A DNA stretch of 64,000 bases from Mesorhizobium sp. B2-1-1 (lineage in GTDB: Bacteria > Pseudomonadota > Alphaproteobacteria > Rhizobiales > Rhizobiaceae). The stretch lies in assembly GCF_006442975.2 (NCBI RefSeq), contig NZ_CP083954.1, positions 1,426,001 to 1,490,000 of the forward strand. Reading direction: 5' to 3'. Shown one piece after another: positions 18,462 through 27,596 of this stretch. Positions within the stretch are counted from its first letter, which is position 1. The number at the start of each line of letters is the position of its first letter. The notes under the pieces were generated by a model. It was not told where the DNA came from. It saw nothing but the letters and a program-made list of their open reading frames with translations, and made no database searches. The position numbers and the translations under genes are program-made.

Positions 18462-19132
18462 CGATGCCGTTTCCGGGCGGCATCGACGGCAACGCCAATG
18501 CGACGCTGATCTTTTCCCTGGTGGCGGCGGTTGTCTACGCCTTCACATCAGGCATGGCGCCGACGCTCGCCCGTTCGGCGGCAAAAACGCTCGCCGTGGC
18601 CATGCTTGCCGTGCTGGCGGCGATGCAGGGCGGGCCGCTGCTGCTGGTCGCCGCCCTTGCACTGAGCGCCATCGGCGACGCCTTCCTGTCGCGGGATGGC
18701 GAAAAGATGTTTCTCGGCGGGCTGGGCAGCTTTCTCGCCGCGCATATCGTCTATGTCGTGCTGTTCCTGCGCAGGGGCGAGGGGCTGGGAGTGCTGGGGG
18801 CCGAACCCTGGCGCGCGGCAATCGCACTGGCGATGGCGGTATTCGTTATTCTCATGCTGGCGGCGCTGTGGCGCCGCGTCGGCCCGGCCCTGCGAGCGCC
18901 GATCGCGGGCTATGTCGCGGCCATCCTCGCCATGGGCATTTCGGCGCTGACGACGAGCAGTGCCGCTGTTATCGGCGGTGCCGTGCTGTTCATGGCGTCC
19001 GACGCGCTGCTGGCCACGGAACGCTTCCTGGCGGCCGCCATTTCGCCACATCGCGCCTGGATGCGTTTGGCGGTCTGGGTGCTTTACTACGCCGCGCAGC
19101 TCGTGATCACGCTTGGTTTCCTGCTGCGCTAA
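18458..19132 (+). CDS. lysoplasmalogenase-like YhhN family membrane protein
   Basis: Membrane protein of 224 residues with about eight hydrophobic helices, matching the YhhN/TMEM86 family. Characteristic are KTLAVAMLAVLA, the acidic ALSAIGDAFLS, the HIVYVVLF segment and FMASDALLATERF. In animals TMEM86 cleaves lysoplasmalogens; the bacterial substrate is less clear. The ATG at 18458 overlaps the preceding stop. A second ATG at 18464 is possible. It is probably co-translated with the YddG-like exporter. Confidence 0.85.
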   Translation: MTMPFPGGIDGNANATLIFSLVAAVVYAFTSGMAPTLARSAAKTLAVAMLAVLAAMQGGPLLLVAALALSAIGDAFLSRDGEKMFLGGLGSFLAAHIVYVVLFLRRGEGLGVLGAEPWRAAIALAMAVFVILMLAALWRRVGPALRAPIAGYVAAILAMGISALTTSSAAVIGGAVLFMASDALLATERFLAAAISPHRAWMRLAVWVLYYAAQLVITLGFLLR

Positions 19133-19147
19133 GGGTTTCCGGCTGCG

Positions 19148-19588
19148 TCAGAGCTGTTTAGGCCGCCAACCAGGCTCCGCCAGTTCAAACGCCGCAAAGT
19201 CGAAGCCCGGCGCCACGGTGCAGCCGACCAGGGTCCACTCGCCCAGGCTGCGCGCCGATTGCCACCAGCCCGCCGGCACGACGATTTGCGGCCGCTCGCC
19301 GGCCGCAAGCTCGATGCCGAGCACCTGCTCGATCACCCGGTTAGCCTTTGGGCCGCCTTCTTCCCATATCGACAGCGCCAGCGGCGCGCCGGCGTAGAAG
19401 TGCCAGGCCTCGGCTGCATCCCTGACGCGATGCCAGGCGGAAACCTGGCCCTGCTCCAGCAGAAAATAGATCGCCGTCGAGTGGCCTCGAGCTCCGCCGC
19501 CACCGTCGCGAAAGGTTTCCGTGTACCAGCCGCCTTCCGGATGCGGCTTCATGCCAAGGATGACGATGATTTCTGCGGAACTCGTCAT
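19148..19588 (-). CDS. cupin domain protein, DUF985 family
   Basis: Single-domain cupin of 146 residues (DUF985, cupin_5 type). Family features are LGMKPHPEGGWYTETFRD at the start, STAIYFLLEQGQVSAWHRV, EAWHFYAGAPL, and QIVVPAGWWQSA, ending in GCTVAPGFDFAAFELA. The fold is known from structures but no activity is settled. It is on the minus strand 23 bp after gloB and may be co-transcribed with it. Confidence 0.9.
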   Translation of the reverse strand: MTSSAEIIVILGMKPHPEGGWYTETFRDGGGGARGHSTAIYFLLEQGQVSAWHRVRDAAEAWHFYAGAPLALSIWEEGGPKANRVIEQVLGIELAAGERPQIVVPAGWWQSARSLGEWTLVGCTVAPGFDFAAFELAEPGWRPKQL

Positions 19589-19611
19589 GGTTTCGACCAG
19601 TGTCGCTTGGC

Positions 19612-20379
19612 CTAGAAATTATCCTTGCGCTTGCGGATCTCGGCAAAAACCTCGACATCCGACGCCTTCTCCATGCCGAGATGCCTGCGGATTGCCGGAT
19701 CGTGCCAGCGCAGGAAAGGGTTGGTCGACAATTCCTCGCCGATCGTGGTCGGCAGCGTCGGCTTGTTATCGGCGCGCAGCGCTTCAATTTTTGCCGCGCG
19801 TTCCTTCAATGCCGAATTGGTCCGGTCGACGCTCAGCGCGAAACGGGCGTTGGCGAGCGTGTATTCGTGCCCGCAATAGATCACGGTCGCGGCAGGCAGT
19901 GCCGCGAGCTTCTTCAGGGATTCAAACATCACCGGCGGCTTGCATTCGAACAGCCGCCCGCAACCGAGCGCGAACAGCGTGTCGGCGGTGAACGCCACTT
20001 TCGATGCCGGCAGGTGATAGGAGACGTGGCCAGCGGTGTGGCCGGGGGTGGCGATCACTTCGATACGTTCCTCGCCGAGATGCAGGACCGAACCGTCCTC
20101 GACCGTGTCGTCAATGCCGGGGATCCTGGCCTTTTCCGCTTCGGGACCGACGATGCGCAGCTTGAAGCGCTGCTTCAGCGCCAGATTGGCCTCGACATGG
20201 TCGGCATGGTGATGCGTGGTCAGGATCATCGTCGGCGTCCAGCCGGTGCGCTTGACCGCAGCCAGGATCGCCGCTTCTTCCGGCGCATCGATAAGCGCGG
20301 TCTGACCGCTTTTGGGATCATGCACCAGCACGCCGAAATTGTCGCTGCGGCACATGAACTGTTCGATTTCGACCGCCAT
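19612..20379 (-). CDS. gloB: hydroxyacylglutathione hydrolase (glyoxalase II)
   Basis: Glyoxalase II of 255 residues hydrolyses S-D-lactoylglutathione to lactate and glutathione, completing methylglyoxal detoxification. The metallo-beta-lactamase signature is THHHADH (H56-x-H58-x-D60-H61). Further metal ligands are in ATPGHTAGH, FTADTLFALGCGRLFE and CGHEYTLANARFA. The C-terminal HAGH domain (TNPFLRWHDPAIRRHLGM) is present, so the protein is complete. It is divergent from the methyltransferase gene, an arrangement common in rhizobia. Confidence 0.96.
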   Translation of the reverse strand: MAVEIEQFMCRSDNFGVLVHDPKSGQTALIDAPEEAAILAAVKRTGWTPTMILTTHHHADHVEANLALKQRFKLRIVGPEAEKARIPGIDDTVEDGSVLHLGEERIEVIATPGHTAGHVSYHLPASKVAFTADTLFALGCGRLFECKPPVMFESLKKLAALPAATVIYCGHEYTLANARFALSVDRTNSALKERAAKIEALRADNKPTLPTTIGEELSTNPFLRWHDPAIRRHLGMEKASDVEVFAEIRKRKDNF

Positions 20380-20452
20380 CGCATCTCTCCATCTTTCGCC
20401 GCAGACATAGGACGCCGACGCGCGGATGTCATCCCGGAGATGACTAATGTCA

Positions 20453-20470
20453 GGATGTCATTCGACATCC
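20453..20470. repeat. 7-bp perfect inverted repeat in gloB/methyltransferase gap
   Basis: GGATGTC, a 4-nt spacer and GACATCC form a perfect inverted repeat centred between the divergent genes. A second GGATGTC copy lies at 20424-20430. It may be an operator or a small repetitive element. Confidence 0.4.
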
Positions 20471-20532
20471 GGGATCTCGGGACGTCGCGGCCTTTTGTTG
20501 AAACCCGCCGATATCGCGGCTACATCCCTGAC

Positions 20533-21321
20533 ATGCATTCCGACATCGTCGATCTCCGCTCCTTCTATTCGACAGCGCTCGGTCGCTTCGCCGAGCATTC
20601 GATCACCATGGCCTTGTCATCGATATGGGCCACCGTGCCCAATGAGCGGCTTGTCGGGCTCGGCTACACCTTGCCTTGGCTGGAACGGTTCGGCAGCGAC
20701 GCCGAGCGGGTGTTCGCCTTCATGCCGGCGACGCAGGGCGCCGTGGTCTGGCCGGCGGCGGGACCGACGGCGACGGCTCTGGTTTTCGACGAGGAACTGC
20801 CGCTGGTCGATTCCTGCATCGACCGCATGCTGCTCGTGCATTCGCTCGAGCATGTCGAAAACCCGCGCGAAACGCTGAACGAGATCTGGCGCGTGCTGTC
20901 GCCGGCCGGCCGGGTGGTCATCGTCGTGCCCAACCGGCGCGGCGTCTGGGCGCGGTTCGAGCACACGCCGTTTGGCAATGGCAGGCCGTTCTCGCGCGGT
21001 CAGCTCACCGAATTGCTGCGCGAGGCGAATTTCACGCCCGCCGCCTGGTCCGACGCCCTGTTCTTTCCGCCATCGCGGCGGCGTTTCATGATGCGCTTCC
21101 ACAATATGGTGGAGCGCGCCGGCCGGCGGCTGTGGCCGATCTTTTCCGGCGTCATCGTGGTCGAGGCGCAGAAGCGGCTCTATCAGGGCGTGCCGGCCGC
21201 CCAGCGCGCTTCCCGACGGGTTTTCGTGCCGGTGCTTTCGCCGCATGCAGCAACGCGGCTCGGCCGGCGAATAGAGACCGGGGGCACGACATCGCCGGGT
21301 CCGCGAATGACACCTTCGTGA
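20533..21321 (+). CDS. class I SAM-dependent methyltransferase
   Basis: Protein of 262 residues with a Methyltransf_11-like domain. The start MHSDIVDLRSFYSTALGRFAE at 20533 is typical of this rhizobial family, whereas the long open frame upstream overlaps gloB and is not coding. Visible are the acidic region after strand 4 (DRMLLVHSLEHVENP), the post-motif EIWRVLSPAGRVVIVVPN and a strongly basic C-terminus (QASRRVF-like). The glycine-rich motif I is weak (GLGYTLPWLERFG). The substrate is unknown; divergence from gloB hints at nothing specific. Confidence 0.82.
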   Translation: MHSDIVDLRSFYSTALGRFAEHSITMALSSIWATVPNERLVGLGYTLPWLERFGSDAERVFAFMPATQGAVVWPAAGPTATALVFDEELPLVDSCIDRMLLVHSLEHVENPRETLNEIWRVLSPAGRVVIVVPNRRGVWARFEHTPFGNGRPFSRGQLTELLREANFTPAAWSDALFFPPSRRRFMMRFHNMVERAGRRLWPIFSGVIVVEAQKRLYQGVPAAQRASRRVFVPVLSPHAATRLGRRIETGGTTSPGPRMTPS

Positions 21322-21460
21322 TCATGCCAGAAACTTGCGCCGGACGGCATTTCGCGACCTATCTGTCGCTGACGGGCTCGCAGCCTGGCTGAGTGACCAG
21401 TGGCGTCACTACACTTCATCCGGTTTTCAGCACCGCTTTTGAACGCAAGGACTTCAGCTC

Positions 21461-23284
21461 ATGGCCGATTATCCGGACAATGATGCCTCTGCCCGGCCTA
21501 TCGCTGCGGTCGAAGCTTCGAGCCTGCGTGATCAGGTGGCAACCATCAAGCTGGCGCTTGCCGGGTCGCCGGTCCGCAAAGGGCTACGCTGGGCCTCCAT
21601 CGGAATGGTTGCCGTCATTGTCGCGACCTCGATCGGCCAGGTTCTGCTCAACCGCTGGAACCAGCCTTTCTACGATGCGCTTGCACGCCGCGACATGCAG
21701 GCCTTCCTGCACCAGCTCGCCGTTTTTGCCGCGATTGCCGGTGGGCTTCTTGTGCTCAATGTCGGCCAGACCTGGCTCAATCAGACGATCCGGCTGAAGC
21801 TGCGCGAGGCGCTGACGCTCGATCTGATCGATGGATGGATGCGGCCGGCGCGCGCTTTTCGCCTGGCGCATGCAGGCGCCATCGGGGTCAATCCCGACCA
21901 GCGCATGCAGCAGGACGCGAGCCATCTTTCCGACCTGTCGACGGATCTTGGCGTTGGCCTGCTGCAATCCCTAATCCTGCTCGCCTCCTTCGTCGGCGTG
22001 TTATGGGAGCTGTCCTCGGGCTTCGTCTTCCATGTCGGCGGGACATCGCTCGCCATACCGGGCTACATGGTGTGGGCGGCCATCCTCTATGCCGGAACGG
22101 CTTCCTGGCTGAGCTGGCTGGTCGGACGGCCACTGATCCACCTCAACAGCGACCGCTACACACGCGAGGCGGAGCTGCGTTCCTCGATGGTGCGCGTCAA
22201 CGAGAACATCGATGCCATCGCGCTCGCCCGAAGCGAGCCCGATGCCAGGCGGCGGCTGGAAACCGACCTGGGCACCGTGCTCGGCGCCATGCGACGCATC
22301 TATAACGCCCAGATCAATCTCGCCTGGGTGACGGACACCTATGGCTGGATCACCGTGGTGGCTCCCATCCTGGTCGCTTCGCCGGTCTATTTCGCGGGCG
22401 ATATCAGCTTCGGCGGACTGATGATGGCGGTCGGCGCCTTCAATCAGGTCCATTCTTCATTGCGTTGGTTCATCAACAATATCGGCAGCATCGCCGATTG
22501 GCGCGCGACGCTGATGCGCGTCGCCGATTTCCGCATTGCGCTGGATGAGACCGATGTGCTGCACGGCCAGGAAAGGCGCATCGAATTCGGCGAGAATGCA
22601 AACGGCAAGCTGACCTTCGAGAAACTCGAAGTGGCCTCGCCGGAGGGCTGCACGAGGCTCGCCGACCAGCATGTCGAGATCCACGCCGGCGAACGCGTCA
22701 TGCTCACCGGCGAGCCTGGCGCGGGCAAGACGCTGTTCTTTCGCGCCATTGCCGGCCTGTGGCCATGGGGGAGCGGGCGCATCGGCATGCCGGCGGGAGA
22801 GACGCCCATCTTCGTGCCGCGCACGCCTTACTTCCCAACCGCCACGCTGCGCGAAGTGCTCGACCGCGTGGACGGGGTTGCGCCGGCAAGCGATGCCCAT
22901 ATCTCAGCCGTGCTGGCCGAGATCGGCCTGGAACACCTGTCGTCGTCGCTCGGCCGCAGCGCGCGCTGGGAGCATGAACTGGCCGACGACGAACTGCGCC
23001 TGCTGGCCTTTGCCCGCCTCGTGCTGCGCCAACCAAAATGGGTGATCATCGATGAGGCTCTCGATGCCTTCGACGGACCGACACTGCGGCGGGTGTTGTC
23101 GATGCTGGAGAAGCGGCTGGGCGGGGCGACGATCCTCAATATAGGCCGCGGCCAGCACAACAATCAATTCTTCCCGCGCGCACTGACCATCGTGAAGGCG
23201 TCCGGCGTGCCGGCTCTGAAGCCCGCGCGCATAAGGGCAGGCGCGATCGAGCCGCCGCCGGCCGCTCCTCGCCGCAAGAAATAG
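21461..23284 (+). CDS. ABC transporter, fused permease-ATPase (SbmA/BacA-YddA type)
   Basis: Protein of 607 residues: an SbmA/BacA-like membrane domain (~residues 45-340, with NRWNQPFYDALARRD and QDASHLSDLSTDLGVGL) fused to an ATPase domain (~380-580). Walker A is GEPGAGKT and Walker B is VIIDEALDAFDG. The ABC signature is unusual: in place of LSGGEQ it reads ELADDEL before RLLAFARLVL. Relatives export or import peptides or vitamin-like compounds; the substrate here is unknown. AAGGA precedes the ATG. It stands as a single-gene unit. Confidence 0.85.
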   Translation: MADYPDNDASARPIAAVEASSLRDQVATIKLALAGSPVRKGLRWASIGMVAVIVATSIGQVLLNRWNQPFYDALARRDMQAFLHQLAVFAAIAGGLLVLNVGQTWLNQTIRLKLREALTLDLIDGWMRPARAFRLAHAGAIGVNPDQRMQQDASHLSDLSTDLGVGLLQSLILLASFVGVLWELSSGFVFHVGGTSLAIPGYMVWAAILYAGTASWLSWLVGRPLIHLNSDRYTREAELRSSMVRVNENIDAIALARSEPDARRRLETDLGTVLGAMRRIYNAQINLAWVTDTYGWITVVAPILVASPVYFAGDISFGGLMMAVGAFNQVHSSLRWFINNIGSIADWRATLMRVADFRIALDETDVLHGQERRIEFGENANGKLTFEKLEVASPEGCTRLADQHVEIHAGERVMLTGEPGAGKTLFFRAIAGLWPWGSGRIGMPAGETPIFVPRTPYFPTATLREVLDRVDGVAPASDAHISAVLAEIGLEHLSSSLGRSARWEHELADDELRLLAFARLVLRQPKWVIIDEALDAFDGPTLRRVLSMLEKRLGGATILNIGRGQHNNQFFPRALTIVKASGVPALKPARIRAGAIEPPPAAPRRKK

Positions 23285-23389
23285 CACTTCCGGCATCTAT
23301 TCGGACCAGCCCGCGCCACGCCACGTGGCAGCTTTATTTCGCCGTGATCGCGAGGGAAGATCGCACCGGAAACATAGCTTGAGCCGGCC

Positions 23390-24193
23390 ATGCTTGATGC
23401 TCTCAGCCTGCTTGCCTGCCTGGCCTGCACCGAGGCCGCCGTGACTGCGCCTGCGCCGGATAGTCTGGCCGTTGATGTCCAACTGGTGCTGGCGGTCGAT
23501 ATCTCATTGTCGATGGACGAGAAGGAGTTCGCCCTGCAGCGCGCCGGCTATGTGGAGGCGCTGCGTCATCCCGACTTCATCAAGGCGGTCCGCGCCGGGA
23601 ACGCCGGTCGCATCGCGCTCACCTATTTCGAATGGGCCGGCACTGTGCGCGACGACGCGCTCATCGGCTGGCAGGTCATCGACGGCGCTGAGAGCGCCAA
23701 CGCTTTTGCCGACAAGATTGCAGCCCGCCCGTTCCGCAGCTTCCGCGGCACGTCGATCTCCGGCGCGCTCGCCTTCGGTGCAGGGCTTTTCGACCGCACT
23801 ACTTTCGAAAGCGAACGCAGCGTCATCGATATTTCCGGTGACGGACCAAACAATATCGGGCTGCCCGTCACCGCCACGCGGGATGCGGCAAACGCCAGAG
23901 GCATCGTCATCAACGGCCTGCCGATCCTGATCAATCCATCGCCCACCTTCAGCCATCTCGACCGGTATTACGCCCAGTGCGTAACCGGCGGGCCGGGCTC
24001 CTTCGTGCTGCCGATTTATACAGCCGCCGAATTCTCGACGGCGATCCGGCGCAAGTTGATCCTCGAAGTGAGCGGCGTTCAGAACGAGACCAGGATCATT
24101 CCCGCCGAAGCCGAGGCTCCGATCGACTGCCTGCAAGGCGAACGCGACAGACGGTTCTTGTCGGATCCGTATTTCCCGGAGCTCGATCGCTGA
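23390..24193 (+). CDS. DUF1194 domain-containing VWA protein, exported
   Basis: Protein of 267 residues with a hydrophobic N-terminus (LDALSLLACLACTEAAVTA), likely a signal peptide, followed by a von Willebrand A-like DUF1194 domain. The MIDAS motif DISLS lies within VLAVDISLSMDEKEF, and FRGTSISGALAFG and VIDISGDGPNN follow as in other VWA folds. These proteins are secreted or periplasmic with no defined role. It converges on metW. The 111 bp between them contain no further gene. Confidence 0.85.
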   Translation: MLDALSLLACLACTEAAVTAPAPDSLAVDVQLVLAVDISLSMDEKEFALQRAGYVEALRHPDFIKAVRAGNAGRIALTYFEWAGTVRDDALIGWQVIDGAESANAFADKIAARPFRSFRGTSISGALAFGAGLFDRTTFESERSVIDISGDGPNNIGLPVTATRDAANARGIVINGLPILINPSPTFSHLDRYYAQCVTGGPGSFVLPIYTAAEFSTAIRRKLILEVSGVQNETRIIPAEAEAPIDCLQGERDRRFLSDPYFPELDR

Positions 24194-24304
24194 GCCTTCG
24201 CCGGGCTATGCGTCCCAACCTGCTGATGACCTTCGTCGCAGAGATCAGCCTGCAGCTCGACTTCGCCCGAAAAGGGGGTGTCATAGCCACCTCCGGGATG
24301 GCCC

Positions 24305-24919
24305 TTATCGCTTCAACAAGAACACCGCTTGCTGGCCGAAGAAGTTCCAGAACCACCATGGCATCGACAGGCCGATCTTCTGGCCGTTGGCGTCGAGCGC
24401 GGTCGCCCTTTCCACGGTCGCGCCAAGCTCCTCGCACAGATTGACGAAGTCGCGGATGGTGCAGAAGTGGATATTTGGCGTGTCGTACCAGGAATAGGGC
24501 AGGTCCTTGGTCACCGGCATGCGGCCCTTGACGAACAGCGACAGGCGCACCCGCCAGTGGCCGAAATTGGGGAAGGACACGATGGCGTGTTCGCCGATCC
24601 TGAGCAGTTCGTCGAGAACGAGCTTCGGGTTGCGGGTCGCCTGCAAGGTCTGCGACAGGACGACGAAATCAAAACCCTTGTCGGGATAGAATTCGAGATC
24701 CTTGTCGGCGTCGCCCTGAACGACGGAAAGGCCGCGCGCCACGCATTCGTTGACACCACGCTGCGACAGCTCCAGTCCGCGGCCGTCGATCTGCTTGGTT
24801 TCCTGCAAAAGCTCGAGCAGCGAGCCGTCGCCGGAGCCGACGTCCAGCACCCGCGATTGCGGCGGGATCAGACCGGCGATCACCTCGAGATCGACGCGCT
24901 GGGCGCGGTTGACGCTCAT
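24305..24919 (-). CDS. metW: methionine biosynthesis protein MetW
   Basis: SAM-dependent methyltransferase-like protein of 204 residues that accompanies MetX in proteobacterial methionine synthesis; in relatives it is required for efficient homoserine acetylation. The start at 24919 (MSVNRAQRVDLEVIAGLIPP) has AGGGG 8 nt upstream. Motif I is VLDVGSGDGSLLELL. LSQTLQATRNPKLVLDELLRIG and a C-terminal GLSMPWWFWNFFGQQAVFL complete a standard MetW. It follows metX by 58 bp and shares its SAM-II-controlled transcript. Confidence 0.96.
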   Translation of the reverse strand: MSVNRAQRVDLEVIAGLIPPQSRVLDVGSGDGSLLELLQETKQIDGRGLELSQRGVNECVARGLSVVQGDADKDLEFYPDKGFDFVVLSQTLQATRNPKLVLDELLRIGEHAIVSFPNFGHWRVRLSLFVKGRMPVTKDLPYSWYDTPNIHFCTIRDFVNLCEELGATVERATALDANGQKIGLSMPWWFWNFFGQQAVFLLKR

Positions 24920-24977
24920 GGCTTGCCCCTTGTCGTGGTGCGTGACCCTTGATGGACAGGTCTGCAATTTTGCGGGG

Positions 24978-26147
24978 TCATGCGCCGAGCCCTCTCGCTC
25001 GCGCGGCCGAGCCGATGAAGCCATTGATGGCGGCGAACAGTTCCGGCTCGTCGAGCAGGAAGGCGTCGTGCCCGCGATCGGTCTCGATCTCGACGAAGGA
25101 CACCGACGCGCCGGCGGCATTCAGCGCATGGACGATCGAGCGGCTCTCCTCGGTCGGGAACAGCCAATCCGAGGTGAACGACACCAGGCAGAAGCGGGTC
25201 TTGGTGCCGGCAAAAGCATCGGCCAGCCTGCCGCCGTGGTCGGCGGCGAGGTCGAAATAGTCCATGGACCGCGTCATATAGAGATAGGAATTGGCGTCGA
25301 AGCGGTCGACGAAAGTCATGCCCTGGTGACGCAGATAGCTCTCGATCTGGAAATCGGCGTCGAAGCCGAAGGTCAGCGCTTCGCGGTCCTGCAGGTTGCG
25401 GCCGAACTTCCGGTGCAAGGCTGCTTCCGACAGGTAGGTGATGTGGGCGGCCATGCGCGCCACGGCGAGCCCCTTTTCCGGGCGTTTGCCGTGGTCGAAA
25501 TACTTGCCGCCATGCCATTCTGGATCCGCCATCACGGCCTGCCGGCCGACCTCGTGGAAAGCGATGTTCTGCGAGGAATGACGCGCGCCGGTGGCGATCG
25601 GCAGCGCCGAGAAAACACGCTCCGGATAGCTCGACGCCCATTGCAGCACCTGCATGCCGCCCATCGACCCGCCGAGCACGCAAAACAGTTTTTCGATGCC
25701 GAAATGGTCGATCAGCATCTGCTGGGCACGCACCATGTCGCGGATGGTGATGACCGGAAGGTCGAGCCCATAGGGCTTGCCGGTGGCGGGATTGGTGGAG
25801 GCCGGGCCGGTGGAACCGAGGCAGCCGCCGATGACGTTTGAGCAGATGACGAAGAAGCGGTTGGTGTCGATGATCTTGCCGGGTCCGATCAGCACTTCCC
25901 ACCAACCCGGCTTGCCGGTCACCGGATTGGTGCTGGCCACATGCTGGTCGCCGGTCAATGCGTGGCAGACGAGAATGGCGTTTGAACGGGCGTCGTTCAG
26001 CGTGCCGTAGGTCTGGTAGGCGATCTGGAACGGCGACAGCAGCGTGCCGGCGTCGAGCTTGAGCGGCTTGTCGGCGCCGAAGCGCACGACCGGGCTCGAC
26101 GGTTGGTCTGCCTCGTTGTTGGTTCTGCCAGCGCGCTGAGCGGCCAT
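24978..26147 (-). CDS. metX: homoserine O-acetyltransferase
   Basis: MetX of 389 residues transfers acetyl from acetyl-CoA to homoserine, the first dedicated methionine step. The start [15 protein letters not shown] at 26147 gives normal length; the longer reading from 26237 would run into the riboswitch terminator. The alpha/beta hydrolase fold shows nucleophile S161 in LGGSMGGMQ, an aspartate in FTSDWLFP and a histidine in DRGHDAFLL. It is the first gene of metX-metW, under a SAM-II riboswitch and intrinsic terminator, so it should be shut off when S-adenosylmethionine is abundant. Confidence 0.97.
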   Translation of the reverse strand: MAAQRAGRTNNEADQPSSPVVRFGADKPLKLDAGTLLSPFQIAYQTYGTLNDARSNAILVCHALTGDQHVASTNPVTGKPGWWEVLIGPGKIIDTNRFFVICSNVIGGCLGSTGPASTNPATGKPYGLDLPVITIRDMVRAQQMLIDHFGIEKLFCVLGGSMGGMQVLQWASSYPERVFSALPIATGARHSSQNIAFHEVGRQAVMADPEWHGGKYFDHGKRPEKGLAVARMAAHITYLSEAALHRKFGRNLQDREALTFGFDADFQIESYLRHQGMTFVDRFDANSYLYMTRSMDYFDLAADHGGRLADAFAGTKTRFCLVSFTSDWLFPTEESRSIVHALNAAGASVSFVEIETDRGHDAFLLDEPELFAAINGFIGSAARARGLGA

Positions 26148-26230
26148 CTCGTCTCTCTTGCTGCACCTTGCCTTTGCGGAAATCGCTGCCGATCTCCGCG
26201 CCGCCGATGCGTTCGTCCGGCCGGCCGCGG

Positions 26231-26267
26231 ACAACAAAAAACCGGCATTGCCTTCGCAAAGCCGGTT
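26231..26267 (-). terminator. intrinsic terminator between SAM-II riboswitch and metX
   Basis: On the minus strand AACCGGC (26267-26261) pairs with GCCGGTT (26246-26240). A nested TTGC/GCAA stem lies inside, and a T run (TTTTTTG) follows. It lies directly after the riboswitch and before metX, as expected of the expression platform. Confidence 0.85.
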
Positions 26268-26280
26268 ACGTCGCGCAAAC

Positions 26281-26336
26281 GGCCCTTTAGCGAATTGTTT
26301 AACGTGGCTGCAAGCCGACCGGCCAAATCACCACGG
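26281..26336 (-). ncRNA. SAM-II riboswitch (metX leader)
   Basis: The minus strand reads the SAM-II core: a GUGGUGAUUUGGCC start, then CGGCUUGCAGCCACGUUAAA and a closing CGCUAAAGGGCC. CGTGG (26335-26331) pairs with CCACG (26307-26303) as stem P1. The conserved GCUAAAG and the preceding GGCC are placed for the family's pseudoknot. SAM-II RNAs are known upstream of metX or metA in alphaproteobacteria. With the terminator just downstream and a promoter just upstream, the whole control cassette is visible. Confidence 0.93.
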
Positions 26337-26349
26337 AACTGTCGCTGCC

Positions 26350-26378
26350 CTTCTAGAACTCACCTGCCTCGCCGTCAA
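26350..26378 (-). promoter_or_regulatory. metX-metW promoter
   Basis: TTGACG (26378-26373), a 17-bp spacer and TAGAAG (26355-26350) on the minus strand make a plausible sigma-70 promoter. Transcription would start near 26343, a few bases before the SAM-II aptamer. Confidence 0.6.
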
Positions 26379-26480
26379 TGCCGCCTGCTGGCACCACTGC
26401 CACCTCTCGACATTGCCGGCCATGGCTTGTATTTCCGCAGCGGCTTCCAGGACGGAAGCGTTCTCGACGGATTTTGCGAT

Positions 26481-27590
26481 ATGAGCCAGACCCCGGACAA
26501 GGCACGTCCAACCCCGCGCGCGGGCATCATGGACATCCAGGCCTATGTGCCGGGCAAGAGCTCGGCCCCCGCCGGGGTGGACAAGGTCCACAAGCTGTCG
26601 TCGAACGAGAACCCGCTCGGCCCCTCGCCGAAGGCAATCGAGGCCGCGCGCGAGGTCGCCGCGAAGCTCGACGTCTATCCCGACGGCACCGCCCGGCGCC
26701 TGCGCGAAGCAATCGCCGAGGTGCATGGTCTGAACGCACAGAACATCATCTGTTCCAACGGCTCCGACGAGATCCTCGGCCTGCTGGCGCAGACTTATCT
26801 CGCGCCCGGCGACGAGGCCATATTCACCGAACACGCCTTCATGGTCTACATGATCTACATCCAGTCGGCGGGTGCGACGCCTGTCGCGGTCAAGGAGACC
26901 CAGGAGCGCGCCGACATCGATGCGATCCTGGCGGCTGTCACGCCACGTACGAAGATCGTGTTCCTCGCCAATCCCAACAATCCAACCGGCACTTACGTGC
27001 CGTTCCAGGAGGTGCGCCGCCTGCATGCCGGCCTGCCGAAGAACGTGCTTCTGGTGCTCGATGCCGCCTATGCCGAATATGTCAGGCGCAACGACTATGA
27101 GGCCGGCATCGAGCTCGCGGGCAGCTCTCAGAACGTGGTCATGACCCGCACCTTCTCCAAGATCGGACTTGGCGGGGCGCGGATCGGATGGATGTATGGG
27201 CCGATGCACATCGTCGACGCGATCAACCGCATACGCGGTCCCTTCAACGTCAATGCGACGGCGATCGAGGCCGGCATCGCCGCCGTCCGCGACCGCGCCC
27301 ATATCGAGCGTAGCGTCGCGCATAACGAGACCTGGCTGGCCTGGCTGAGCGAACAGATGACCGGGCTCGGGTTGCGGGTGACGCCGAGCGTCGGCAATTT
27401 CCTCCTCATTCATTTTCCTGACGACGGCAAGCATTCGGCCGCGGCGGCGGACGATTATCTCACCCAGCGCGGCTACATACTGCGGCGTGTTTCGGGCTAT
27501 GGCTTTCCCAACGCACTGCGTATGACGGTCGGCACCGAAGAGGCCAATCGCGGCGTTGTCGCGGCACTCACGACATTCCTGAAAAGCTAG
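26481..27590 (+). CDS. hisC: histidinol-phosphate aminotransferase
   Basis: PLP-dependent class I/II aminotransferase of 369 residues, starting [19 protein letters not shown] at 26481. Family features are [41 protein letters not shown] and the PLP lysine K227 in [16 protein letters not shown]. HisC converts imidazole-acetol phosphate to histidinol phosphate. When linked to tyrC, as here, it can also serve as an aromatic aminotransferase. It precedes tyrC by 6 bp, a standard rhizobial operon. The start is divergent from the SAM-II leader of metX. Confidence 0.94.
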   Translation: MSQTPDKARPTPRAGIMDIQAYVPGKSSAPAGVDKVHKLSSNENPLGPSPKAIEAAREVAAKLDVYPDGTARRLREAIAEVHGLNAQNIICSNGSDEILGLLAQTYLAPGDEAIFTEHAFMVYMIYIQSAGATPVAVKETQERADIDAILAAVTPRTKIVFLANPNNPTGTYVPFQEVRRLHAGLPKNVLLVLDAAYAEYVRRNDYEAGIELAGSSQNVVMTRTFSKIGLGGARIGWMYGPMHIVDAINRIRGPFNVNATAIEAGIAAVRDRAHIERSVAHNETWLAWLSEQMTGLGLRVTPSVGNFLLIHFPDDGKHSAAAADDYLTQRGYILRRVSGYGFPNALRMTVGTEEANRGVVAALTTFLKS

Positions 27591-27596
27591 AACGCC

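Noticed and set aside
19600..20532. Open frame antisense to gloB joined to the methyltransferase
   Set aside because: The protein family begins at MHSDIVDLRSFYS (20533); upstream residues mirror gloB on the opposite strand.
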